DNA of 64,000 bases from Spisula solida (Eukaryota; Mollusca; Bivalvia; Venerida; Mactridae), in the NCBI GenBank assembly GCA_947247005.1, contig OX365952.1:1324501-1388500 (forward strand), given 5' to 3'. Positions 20,111-30,868 of the stretch are shown one piece after another. The number at the start of each line of letters is the position of its first letter. Position 1 is the stretch's first letter. Both the position numbers and the translations under genes were made by a program. Under the pieces are notes generated by a model. It made no database searches. It was not told the DNA's origin and saw only the letters and a list, made by a program, of their open reading frames with translations.

Positions 20111-22746
20111 TCAAAATCTTAATTGAAATGCAGAAATAAAACAGACGTTATAACCATGCTTTACTTTACGATTAAATGAAGCATTAGACATGCATGTCAA
20201 AATTAATAGAGCAACATACACATGAAATTATACTCAAGTGGCTCAGCATAACAATACCGACTAACAACATGCCATAATTAGTTATACAAATATTTTAAAT
20301 CATGGAATATGCTGTAAATTGGTGAACTTCTGAATTAAACACACGCCTTTCCAACATCCCAAAATCAATTGGAGTACATGTATATCATCAAGGTTTTGGT
20401 GTTGTACTTTATCATGGTACAGGGTCTTAGAGATCCTATATCATACACATTCTTATTTTGTGCCAGTCAGTCCAGATTGGTTTGTATTTCTCTCTCGACT
20501 ATATCAACCATAACTTCTATTTGAGTATATGAAGGTTCATAACGAGACAATACTATTGTGCTCAACTTGTGTGGGTTTATTGTAAGTATATGCATTTCTG
20601 TCCATTACAGTAAGAGAGTTGTTCACAGCCTTTTATGCAATATTCCACAAGAGATATTTTCAGGATTCCACGACATATATTTCATTTATCTCCACCTGCA
20701 AAAACAAACAAACATTTTAATTACACTGGTCATTCTATTCACTCCTCTTAACCTTAATATTCGTCACGATTGTGACGCTAAAATTATAATCTAAAGTTGG
20801 AAATATATTATAGCAACGTCAACTCTAACTTTGTTTGCAATAACATATCGATAAAGAAGAATTTTAAACCTAACTCTTATGTAGTAGAATGAGTGTAATT
20901 CCGTGAACAATTGTTATTTAATCAAACAACTAAAACTGACTTACCTGTCTTGCTATATATATTAAAATCCGATTCACGTATCATCCGTTTTTATCCACGT
21001 TATTGTTGGGCGTAAGGGAAAAATAAAGCATGCAAATATATTTATAGTTTGTTTAGTCACAACTCCTAAGTCACAAGTCACAAGTTATAAGTCACAAGTC
21101 AAAAGTGCACCCTGGGGCCTACGCAAGTCACAAGTCATAAGTCATTAGTCATAAGTCAAAAGTGCCCTCCAGGGCTTCCATATGAATCGGATCTTTATAT
21201 TTAGCAAGACAGGTAAGTCAGTTTTAATTGTTTAATTGAAATAACAATTGTTAACGGATTTACAAGCATTCTACTACATAAGAGTTAGGTTTAAAATTAT
21301 TCTTTATCGATATGTTATTGCATACAAAGTAAGCGTTGACGTTGGTGTAATACATTTCCAACTTTTAGATTATAAGTTTAGCGTCACAATCGTGACGAAG
21401 CTTTTGGTTAAGAGGAGTCAATAGAATGACCAGTGTAATTAAAATGTTTGTTTGCTTTTGCAGGTGGTGATAAATGAAATATCTGTCATGGAATCCTGAA
21501 AGTATCTCTTGTGGAATATTGCGTAAAAATCTGTGAACAACTCTACTACTGTAATGGACAAAAATGCATATACTTACAATAAGCCCGCACAAGTTGGGCA
21601 TACATATTATTGTCTCGTTATGAACCTACATATACTCAAATGGAAGTTATGGTTGATATAGTCGACAGAGAAATACCGATCTGGACTGAGTGACACAAAA
21701 TAGGAATGTGTATGATATAGGATACCTAAGACCCTGTTCCATGATAGAGTACAGCACCAAAACCTTGATGATATACATGTACTCCAATTGATTTTGAGAT
21801 GTTGGAAAGGCGTGTGTTTAATTCAAAACAAACGTTCACCAATTTACAGCATATTCCATGATTTAAAATTTTGTATAACTAAGTATGGCATGTTGCTAGT
21901 CGGTATTGTTATGCTGAGCCACTTTAGTATACTTTTAAGGGTATGTTGCTCTATTAATTTTGATATGTATGTCTAATGCTTCATTTATTCGTATAGTAAA
22001 GCACTAATATGGTTATAACGTATGTTTTATTATTTCTGCATTTCAATTAAACTTGTGACTTGTGACTGATATTGGAATGATATTTAATCATGAAATTGAC
22101 AGTGTTTTTGGTATTTGCTTTATTTTGTACACAAAGTTAACACAAATGCAGTATTATGTTGTAAATGATGAATGGTAGACAAAAACACATTTGTAAATAA
22201 CAACTTTGAGTATTTGCATTACATGTATTTCAAAACATGACAAAATGGCGTATCATTTTTAAACATGTCTGACCGACATTACATATATGAAATTAAACCT
22301 ATACGGATAATATAAAGCTATCTTGAAAAGCTTAGTTCATAGTCGCCATAAATGTTAATGTATTGATATCCACAACTTGGAATTGTCCGCAAAACCTTAT
22401 AATGTTCTACTTCACCATTATGGTACATAACACAAACACATTCAAAATCTATTCTAGCCCATAGTGTCACACAATTGCCAAGTTTACATATGAGCCGGTT
22501 GCTTTGCTGGGTTTTAAGACAATACAGGTAAATAGGTTTGCACCGCCACATCATTTGTCGAACCAAACGCACCGAACACACACACAGCACGGACATTCCA
22601 TTTTCTTCACCTGGAAACATGTAGATGACATATATTTATTATTACTTTAACAAAACTTAAAATTTAATTCATTGCACCATGTATGATCCGAACTATCCGT
22701 CGCAAATGAGACGCAAAAATGATAACGAAAAGGAAGCAAACCATAT

Positions 22747-23262
22747 TGGACTATGGGGACTCTGTTTGGAGTCCAGGGACATGGTCTAAGAAAAATATAC
22801 GAATGGTCGAGAACGTGCAACGTCGTTCAACAAAGCTAGTGCCAGCATTAAGAAATTTGTGATATTATAGAGAACGTTTAGAACATTTAAATTTACAAAC
22901 ACTCAACTAGAGGCGCAACCGCTACGATCTAATAACTGTGTTTAAAATAATTCATGGCGTTGAAGATATAGAATATCGCAAGTTCTTCGAGGCCATCGTT
23001 TCAAGATCGACAAGAAAGGATGTAACAAATCCAAAAAGCTGAACTCATTTCCTGCTAGGTGCATAAATGCTTGGAATGACCTGAATGATAGAACAGTTTG
23101 TTGTGATACTATTGTCAGTTTTAAATCTAAAATGGATAAAGAATGGAGACTTGAACGTTTTAATGTGAATATCATATATCAACCGGGCTCATTAATTGAA
23201 AATCGTATAGGGGGAGTTAACAAGTCAAAGACTTCCAGACTCAGCACACCAAAAGTGATACT
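22747..23262 (+). pseudogene. CR1-type LINE reverse-transcriptase tail, inserted in one arm
   Basis: Reads YGDSVWSPGTW, then MVENVQRRSTKLVPALR, RNRYDLITVFKIIHG, RGHRFKIDKK, CINAWNDL and SFKSKMDKEW. This is the C-terminal order of CR1/Jockey RTs (LEYxxxVWSP, NVQRRxTKLV, KIxHG, TRGH, WNxL, SFKxxLDxxW). There are stops near 22858 and 22908 and a frameshift near 22990. The left arm reads 'ggtttgcttcc' continuously where this arm is interrupted, so the arm comparison gives an empty site and approximate borders. Confidence 0.8.
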
Positions 23263-24632
23263 AATTCTGTATATACATGTACAACTACTATGCCACGGGA
23301 TATTAAGCAATTACATTAAGGGTATTCTAGTTAATGGTGTTAACAATTCAGAATAACGGTTCGAGGCCTTCAACAATGACGATTTCAATCAAACAAAACT
23401 AATGCCGACTTACCTGACTCACTACAGACTATTATCTGGTAATTCCGACAGCATCCTTTACCATCCACACTGCCCAAGGAAGTGCGCGCAGAATTATTTA
23501 TAGAATGTAAGTCACAAGTCATAAGACTCAAGTCATTAGTCACAAGTCATAAGTTTCAAGTCACAACACCTAAGTCAAAAGTGCCCTCCAGGGCTTCCAT
23601 AGCTTCCCTTGGTAAATAAACTATTGTAATGCGATAAAGACCGATGTTATCCGCATGGAATAATCGAATAGTCTGGTTCACGACATTCTTACAAAATGCT
23701 TCTTTTTTTGGATATTTATTTTTGAAATCGTAAACCATCGAGAACATGTCACGTGCCCCTCCATGGTCATTTTACTTTTGGCAATCCAATATAAACTGCG
23801 GCTCAAGGCCGCAGGTTAATAAAATAGCATTTTGAACATTAAAACCGCACCAATAAACCCCTTTCACAATTGTCGTACGACGGACGTGCGACGGTTATAC
23901 GATGTAAATTTGAGGACTATCGTGCGTCCGTCGCACGACGGACTTAAGAAATTTCTGCATCGTGCGACGGAAATCATAATCGTGGACCCTCGTCGTAGAG
24001 TTTTGGACATGTTCAAAATTTACTAGGGCTGGTGACTGTCGTAAGTCCGTCATGCGATGCCCTACGTCGTCGCACGATGGACGTGCGACGGACGTATGAT
24101 GGACGCACGATTAGTTTGTGATTATAAGGTAAATCTAGCACTTAGAATCATGCCAAAATCGTGCGATGGACGTGCGACGGTCATGCGATTGTCGCACGTC
24201 CGTCCTATTGATATTCATTATCGTGAGTCAATCGCACGACGACCGTCGTACGACAATCGAACGACGTTCTTAAAACATATATTTTGTTTCTCAGCATTAA
24301 TACCCTACAGTGTATTTATACTATAAAATCATATTCTGATGAACAATGCGTACTTTGAAACAGTAAACCTAGAGCGACACACATTGGGAGAGGTAACGTT
24401 TGGTTGTTTTACAGAGGTAGTAACTCTTGAGAGGTACAAGTATTTGATTATGACATTTATTGAACGTGTTTAAGAGTATTAAGAAAGCCATGTTTTCTCT
24501 TTCACCAATTTCCATAAATAGCTAATAAGTGTTACAAACTGACCAAACCGGTTTTCATTCCACCAACACACGTTACAACTCGGGTAATTGAGAGTCCCTG
24601 TCTATACATGTGCTTCTCAACCCTTGAAAGCT

Positions 24633-24890
24633 ATGGCAATACCACGGGACAGGATGAGTCTGCTTAGGCTGTTACAACTTCAATGGGTTCAAGGACGAAA
24701 CGTTGCATTGATGACAGCGTAGATGGTGGGTAAAACCATGGATTCCACGAAGGATCCTACTTGGCCAATATGATACCTTGATGGTTGAGCTTGCCAGGGG
24801 TGTGATGAGGACTATGTGAACTTTATTCGAATAAAACCCCATATGTTTCAAGAGTTACTGCAGCGTGTTGGACCCCGAATTCAGAAGAAT
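24633..24890 (+). pseudogene. N-terminal fragment of a PIF/Harbinger (HARBI1-like) transposase
   Basis: ATG at 24633 opens MAIPRDRMSLLRLLQLQW, an Arg/Leu-rich start like that of HARBI1-type proteins. After an in-frame stop the next frame (24733-24803) reads KPWIPRRILLGQYDTLMVEL, and after a frameshift at about 24803 the sequence DYVNFIRIKPHMFQELLQRV continues to GPRIQKN at 24890. The order (P-W-I/L, L-G-x-Y-x-x-L, E-D-Y-x-N-F-x-R, F-x-E-L-L-x-R-V-G-P-R-I) is that of the conserved N-terminus of Harbinger transposases. A GTAAGG donor-like site follows at 24891. The catalytic DDE domain is absent, replaced by the inserted repeat at 24937. Confidence 0.75.
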
Positions 24891-24936
24891 GTAAGGTTAG
24901 CCCCAAATCACTAGCCTATTTCCATTAATTATTCAG

Positions 24937-25622
24937 TTAAGGAAAATCGCGCCACCATGTGCACATGCGCAAAAATTCATAAACTAGATTTGCCAGTGAT
25001 AATTGAGAACAAACATAAAATTGTGTTGGCGTGTTAGCATATATATGCAAGCAACGGATAATTAACATCATGGTTATGTACACTGTTAATTTTTTACTTG
25101 TCTTGTTTGTTTTTCCATGTATAAAAATTGGATGGGAACGGTATAGTTTTATACTAAAGTATAATCGTACAATAAGTCATCTGCTTATGTTAAATATATA
25201 GTGTTACATATTTAGTTATAAATATGAAGTAGTGACACTTTAAGTTATTTTAAAAACATTAATCTATTCAAATATGCACATTGGGTTAATTTATGCAAAA
25301 TTGGTACTGTAAAGCTCCAAAACAAGGCTGGCGATCCCTACTTGTTATAAAAGGGGTGTTCTGTATGATTCTCGACTCAATAGCACTTATAAATATTTTC
25401 GATCGTGAGTTTTTGTACACTCGATGACAATCACCATTTATTAGTAATTTTGCAAGTGGATGGATTAACAATTTACAAATGTATCATGTACCAATATTGA
25501 ATACTGAAAGACAAATGCACACATAAAACTGAATGATTGCTTAAAGTCGCGTGATATGATGAATAATTTAACATGGATATGTTTGTGTCATATATGCAAG
25601 AAATAGTTTGAATGAACATGCG
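24937..25622. repeat. Diverged copy of the TTAA-bounded element at 3285
   Basis: Starts with TTAA (24937-24940) and follows the word order of 3285-3940: 'catgcgcaaa', 'catgtataaaaa', 'tgggaacg', 'aataagtc', 'tttagttata', 'aatatgcaca', 'ttttcgatcgt', 'ttttgcaagtggatgg'. The right terminus is not preserved. It truncates the Harbinger relic. Confidence 0.6.
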
Positions 25623-26268
25623 ACAATTGTTGCTTTGCAGATATTTCATTTATTATTTAAAATCGTATCGTTTTCATATTGTGATTAATAATATCCAGCT
25701 GCTGAAACTTATTTTCCAAACGAAGCCAATAGTTCCACAATATTATTGTCGTAAGACGGACGTACATCCATCGCACGACGGACGTACGCCCATCGTTCGA
25801 AGGGTTTATAACAACTTTTCATCGTAGGGGTGACGTGCGTGGAATGTTTAGTCGTGCGAGCATCGCAAGACCGTCGTACGACGAACGCACGATAGTCTCA
25901 AAATTTCCATCGCAGACCCGTCGTGCGTCCGCCGTAAGACAATTGTGACCGCTCCACAAAATTTCCTTTTCAGACATAGGTCGGTACATTTAGACGTAGC
26001 TTTACAAGCATCGTACGACGGAGAAAATTCTACAGCAATTGTGAAAGGGGTTTTACGCTACAATAACATAAGACACGACAAGAACCTTATGAAGGTCAAG
26101 ATCAGGTTAATATTTTTCAACTATACCTTCATTGTACATGTATTGAAATACATAATTCTGTATTGGTTTTACTTCTACTGTAAAATATGTCTATATTAGA
26201 ACAACACAGAGTACTGAGCAGAAAATGCAATGTTAATGAAGCTTTTAATCAATAAAATAATGTATGCC

Positions 26269-27037
26269 CATGGGCGTAGGAGAAGGGGGGGGGGCAGGCC
26301 CCCCCAATGTTAGGACAGGGGGGCCAACATATCGTTCGGCCCCCCCCCCCCCCCAATAATTCAGACCATATTCATAATTTTTCGTCTAAAATAGTCTTGT
26401 AATAGGTAATGTGCCTTTTATTCATGGTTAAAAAATAGAATTTTCGTGCTCGCTTCGCTCGCCAAATGATTTTAATCTATGAAATATGTTATCATGTAGC
26501 TGTTGAAAGAGCTACACGAACTATAGAAAGACATTATAAGATAAAGTTTGCCCCAAGCTCCTATATTGCTTTTAAACTTTGTCATTTCTATGTTAAATTA
26601 TCCCTTACTAAACCCCATAACTCTCAGAATTCTGGCATCAGTGCAATAATTAGTAAAAATGTTTACATAATAAGGACTTAATTTTGCTGGATCTTGCAAC
26701 AAAACATGTCATATAAAATACCAAATATTTATCTCAGAACGCACAGAATGCACCAGATTGATCCATTGTTTTAAAAAAGCCCGGGGGACCATGCCCCCGG
26801 ACCCCCCTACTTGCAATACTAGTTTATGATTAGGTTAATCTTTTACCCGTTATTTTGGCAAGCAAAACAACTCAGTAGATATACCTTTCCTTAGTAATGA
26901 TCATTATGATATACGCAAATATTCACCATAAGCTATTAACACTTAATTTGACCCCCCAATATCTCAAAAACAAATTTGGCCCCCAAATGTTTGGACCCCC
27001 CCCCCCCCCCCAATGTGAAGACGCTCCTACGCCCATG
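26269..27037. mobile_element. 769-bp MITE with 14-bp TIRs and 5-bp target duplication
   Basis: CATGGGCGTAGGAG (26269-26282) is exactly mirrored by CTCCTACGCCCATG (27024-27037), and ATGCC flanks both ends (26264-26268, 27038-27042). Just inside each end is a G or C homopolymer tract (26284-26354 and 26996-27012). The word GCTCGCTTCGCTCGCC at 26447-26462 resembles the loops of the hairpin family elsewhere in the window. The minus-strand 143-codon frame at 26923-27354 crosses its right end and is not a gene. Confidence 0.85.
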
Positions 27038-27119
27038 ATGCCTACATGCAAAAATAATTCGAAGCCATACATAAATTGCGGCATCCCATAGCCACCCACA
27101 CAAGAGACAGACATAGAAC

Positions 27120-27355
27120 ACACAAATGGTTTTCGATTTATATGCTTATGTTTATCCTCGCCATCGGAAATCCATATGGGCGAGACCCCCAAAAGAGGTA
27201 AGTCACTAAAGTTTTTTGGGGATAGTGCATGATACAGAAGATGTCCCAATTCCAGACGAATCCCTGGTTCCTTTACTTTCCTGATGTAAAGCATCATACA
27301 CGCGACCTCGGCTTTAATAGCCTCGTCCGTGTCAGATAATTCTAAATTACACAAT
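27120..27355. repeat. Interspersed repeat shared with 49190-49330
   Basis: 'gtcact', 'ggggatagtgcatgatacagaagat', 'cccaattccagacgaatccctggtt' and 'catcatacacgcgacctcggctttaa' recur in the same order, diverged, at 49200-49320. One minus-strand frame here looks protein-like (LGHLLYHALSPKNFSDLP), but the shared copy does not preserve it. Confidence 0.5.
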
Positions 27356-27364
27356 ACATGACTT

Positions 27365-27900
27365 GGTTGTATATGGTCTGGACAAGCTTAGTAATGTTTT
27401 TTTACTTTTGAACTTCAAGTGTAACCTTTACGATAATGACGTTATTGTTTCGCATGACACACCGTCTGGTAGCAGTGGACATTTGTGCCACATTATTTCT
27501 GGGTAAGCTCACTTATGGCCATTTTTGACCTTTGAACTTCCAAGTGTAACCTTGCCCTTTGAGATATTGACAAAATTGTTTCGCATGTCACACCGTCTGG
27601 TAGCAGTGGACATTTGTGCCACATTATTTTCAAATATCACAATAAAAATGACTTGGTTATGCTCTGGAAAAGCTTAATTATGGCCATTTTTGACCTTTGA
27701 ACTGCAAATGCGACCTTGACCTTTGCGATATTGACGTAATTGTTTCGCATGACAAACCCCTTCTTGATGGTTAACAAATGTGCCAATGTATTAAATTATC
27801 CTTCAATGTAAGTGAGAGCCTGAACAAATTTTGGGACAAACAGACAGACCGACAAAGTGACTCCAATATAGCCCCCCTACCAATGGTAGTGCCCACTGGG
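27365..27900. repeat. Three units of a ~150-bp molluscan repeat
   Basis: 'gacttggttatgctctggaaaagctta', 'tgacctttgaacttcaa', 'attgtttcgcatgacacaccgtctggtagcagtggacatttgtgccacatt' recur with starts near 27440, 27560 and 27720; the terminal segment has 'caaacagacagaccgac' and 'gcccccctaccaatggtagt'. No coding content. Confidence 0.65.
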
Positions 27901-28510
27901 GGTGTAAAAACATACACATTTATAAGACTGACACAATCATATCATATGAGTTGTTCAGACGCATATTTTTTCTTACAAAAATGAAACATAAAATACCTAA
28001 ATATCTATAGACACACATGGCTGCATCATATTTTGTAGATCTACAACCGTTCACATTATAATTACATAGATCTCAAGAATTTGAAATTCCTTCCATAAAT
28101 CAACTGCTAAAAAGACTACCACGTAGTATGGTATTTTATGAATAGAAATTCAAATTCCTCTAAAACGATTAAACAGTAACCGTAAAAGGACATACAACAC
28201 TATACGACCACGTGTGCGTATCATTCTGATCACCTCGGCCTTTAAGCATTGTTATAGACATATACGAGTACTCAGTATATTTGCCCGCGAAGATAAACGG
28301 AAATGGCCGAGCTTTCACGATTGGTGTGTCGATGACTCCTCATTAGTCGCATTTTCCTATGAACATTCAATATCGTAAGTAGATCATGGTTAACTCTATT
28401 TCTCTTGAGTTTGTTTGATGAATTGACACAGGCTTCCCATTCACAACATTACAATGTTGCATTCCTTTGTAAACTAGTCTACACTCGTTACATTCAAGTT
28501 TACATTAATC
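27901..28510. other. Intergenic, no feature recognised
   Basis: AT-rich spacer; no ORF or repeat recognised. Confidence 0.4.
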
Positions 28511-28773
28511 TTAAGGTGATTCCCAACTTTTCAGTTGCGCGGAAGTTTAGAAATCGGTGTAAATAAGACGTATTGAAAGCGTCTGACTACCATGATGAAA
28601 TAGTACGAAAAACTTAAGATTGATGTGTCAGCATGTTATCATGTCTTAAAATCGCGAATTTACTGTATAGTTATTATTATATTATACTATAATAAGCTTG
28701 CAGAGCAAAGCTATAGCTGAAATTTTATGTGCCATTTATTCCAAACGTTGAAACACCAACACTCGCAAATACT

Positions 28774-28961
28774 AGTGTAATGCCGTTGAAAAAGGCGTCG
28801 TTTACTGTGTGGGAATTGAGCTCATTTTTCCAGTGCGTTGATGAGTTCTGATTACTGAACTCTATGATATCTACTTCTTGTTGTTATTTCTAATTAGATC
28901 AGTGATAGAATACATCAACTCAGAAATTGGACGTGTTCGAATTCTACTAGAATGATCAATC
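28774..28961 (+). repeat. Left copy: 118-bp direct repeat plus 71-bp inverted repeat
   Basis: 28774-28892 is repeated in the same orientation at 30751-30868 (words 'agtgtaatgccgttgaaaaaggcgtcg', 'gagttctgattactgaactc', 'ttcttgttgtt'). 28891-28961 is repeated, without a mismatch, as reverse complement at 30424-30494. The two repeat types touch here but are separated by 256 bp on the right. Confidence 0.85.
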
Positions 28962-29224
28962 AGCTATAAAGTTCTTAAATTGCAGCTCACTTAAGGTTGA
29001 TTCCAAAATACCGTACGGAAACACAGAACGATGGAAATCAGAAACACCACAAGTCTAATTCAGTCAACTAAAGATATATAAGAATTTGACTGTTATCTAC
29101 CGTAGAAGCAACATCGGCCAGGAATACTGCATTGTACATATACCAGTACCGAGTGAAAAAAATATACCCCACTCACACTAATAGTTAGACTATAAACACA
29201 CTCACACATTTCATACAAAAACAA

Positions 29225-29517
29225 GACTGCGTTCACTAAACGCTTATGCCCCCTGTGGAAGCCTTGTCCATCAATAAGTCTAAGTCCAAAATTAGGTCAA
29301 GGTGAAGGTCAAAATGGGGTTAGGTGGTACAGGCGTGTGGAGAGTGTTCATACACAACATCCATGCAAGTATGAAAGCTTTGTAGCAAGCCATATTAATG
29401 CTAGAAGAAACGGTCAATTTGGGTTAACCAGGACGGACGGACGAACGGACGGACGGACGGACGGACGGACAGGTGAATCACTATATGCCTCCCCATCTAT
29501 CGATAGGGGGGCATAAA
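29225..29517 (+). repeat. Molluscan dispersed repeat with GGAC microsatellite
   Basis: 'gttcactaaacgcttatgccccc' to 'gataggggggcataaaa' with a (GGAC)n tract at about 29430-29470. The 'gcccccc...gggggcata' ends form a short inverted repeat. Confidence 0.6.
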
Positions 29518-30423
29518 AATACACACCGGTAATGGTATTGGGATAACTACTGATCAATATTAAGTGCTACTGTAACACAATAAATTCATTGACTGAAATA
29601 GAGCTTAGTGAGTCTGAATTTCCTTAATTTATCATATGATATTAATTCTGCGGTCCAAAGTGTTATTTATACAAGAAGTTCTCGATATTTGAAAGGACGT
29701 AACATGCATTCAAACTTAGAAGTATTTGTGAGCTCTTAAGAACCAAGAACATTGCTGCTTTAACCCATTTTTACCAGTCACAAAATAACTATTACCGCCT
29801 AAAACAGTTAATAAATAATTTTTATATTGATGACTCATAATCCCCTTAGAATTAATGTAACTCGTAGTATATTGTATACTTATTTAAATGTTTCTCATAC
29901 ATTTTAATGCCACGTGTTGCCGATTATGCCTACACTTTTAAATTCAAGTTGACATATTTCTCTATTTTCGCATAAATATTAGCTAAACTGCAAAATGTCT
30001 GAGATGACCATATACTTATAAATCCAAAATCTCATCTGATCTTGTAAAAATAAAATTAATGATATCATTATTACGTCGACCATATGTTTAGAAAAAAATT
30101 ACATATGGAAACAATTACGCGCATTTAATACAAATGCATAATAAAGTTAGACTAAAAACATTGTCAATGATAATAAATACAGTTTTCAACTGTGACGTGA
30201 ATATATAATAATAAAAGTACCAAAATTTACATAAAATAAGTACAAATTCATTGACACAGAAGGTGTACTGATAATTACACATCCAAAGTTTAATGTCTTC
30301 TGTTTTTGTAGATCGCATGTTTCCACCGTCCGTGTGGCGAATGTATCATGAGTACATGGGTATACGTAGTAATCAATATGGAATTCATAATCGAATGATG
30401 TTGGAAATCCAACGAATATCGCC

Positions 30424-30868
30424 GATTGATCATTCTAGTAGAATTCGAACACGTCCAATTTCTGAGTTGATGTATTCTATCACTGATCTAATTAGATATA
30501 CTTATTTAATACAACGATTTTGCACTATTCCACTTAACTGGATTTATCACTGGTTGAAATTCGCAAATTAGAAATAACTCACGTGTAGAAATTCGCTTGG
30601 CTGTATTTATTCGCTGATTGAAATTCCCTCGCTTGGCTGTATTTATTCGTTTGGTAGAATTAACATGGTAGTAGTAACTCGCTTGTTAAAATTCACTCGC
30701 TTGGCTGTGATGTTGTGAGGTGCCGCAAAGTTTATCCGCTTTTCTCCACCAGTGTAATGCCGTTGAAAAAGGCGTCGTTTACTGTGTGGGAATTGAGCTC
30801 ATTTTCCAATGTGTTGATGAGTTCTGATTACTGAACTCTATGATATCTAGTTCTTGTTGTTGTTTCTA
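30424..30868 (+). repeat. Right copy: 71-bp inverted repeat, ATTCGCTTGGCTG repeats, 118-bp direct repeat
   Basis: 30424-30494 is the exact reverse complement of 28891-28961. 30550-30710 contains 'aaattcgcttggctgtatttattcg'-like units three to four times. 30751-30868 is the direct copy of 28774-28892. The 92-codon frame at 30293-30571 crosses this junction and is not supported. Confidence 0.8.

Larger units (their letters stand above)
18385..23601. mobile_element. Composite palindromic element A-L-A'-L' with heptamer arrays
   Basis: TATGGAAGCCCTGGAGGGCA occurs four times: plus strand at 18385 and 18568, minus strand ending at 21182 and 23601. Segment A (18385-18567) matches the reverse complement of A' (about 20970-21182), and arm L (18568-20978) matches the reverse complement of L' (21183-23601). 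Landmarks pair consistently: 20611 with 21545, 20945 with 21210, 19091 with 22600, 18845 with 23360. GCTTCC flanks both outer ends (18379-18384, 23602-23607). Arms are interrupted by AAGTCAC-type heptamer arrays next to each terminus. No protein is encoded. The left arm gained a heptamer array (19838-20110), the right arm a LINE fragment (22747-23262). A non-autonomous DNA transposon with subterminal heptamers, assembled head to head, is the likely origin. Confidence 0.75.
23855..26053. mobile_element. Decayed PIF/Harbinger-like DNA transposon
   Basis: AAACCCCTTTCACAATTG (23855-23872) is exactly mirrored at 26036-26053. Both subterminal regions (23870-24265 and 25745-26030) are packed with CGTACGAC, CGTGCGACGG and CGTCGCACG words in both orientations, an unusual CpG-rich block in AT-rich DNA. 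The interior contains a Harbinger-like transposase relic (24633-24890) and a TTAA-type repeat (24937-25622). The 3-bp flanks are not a clean TWA duplication, so the superfamily call rests on the transposase relic. Confidence 0.7.

Noticed and set aside
22318..22620. 100-codon minus-strand ORF in the right palindrome arm
   Set aside because: The left arm copy is frameshifted by a GT-repeat length change, so the frame is not maintained.
26923..27354. 143-codon minus-strand ORF
   Set aside because: It crosses the right terminus and target duplication of a MITE and its poly-C tract, so the frame is fortuitous.
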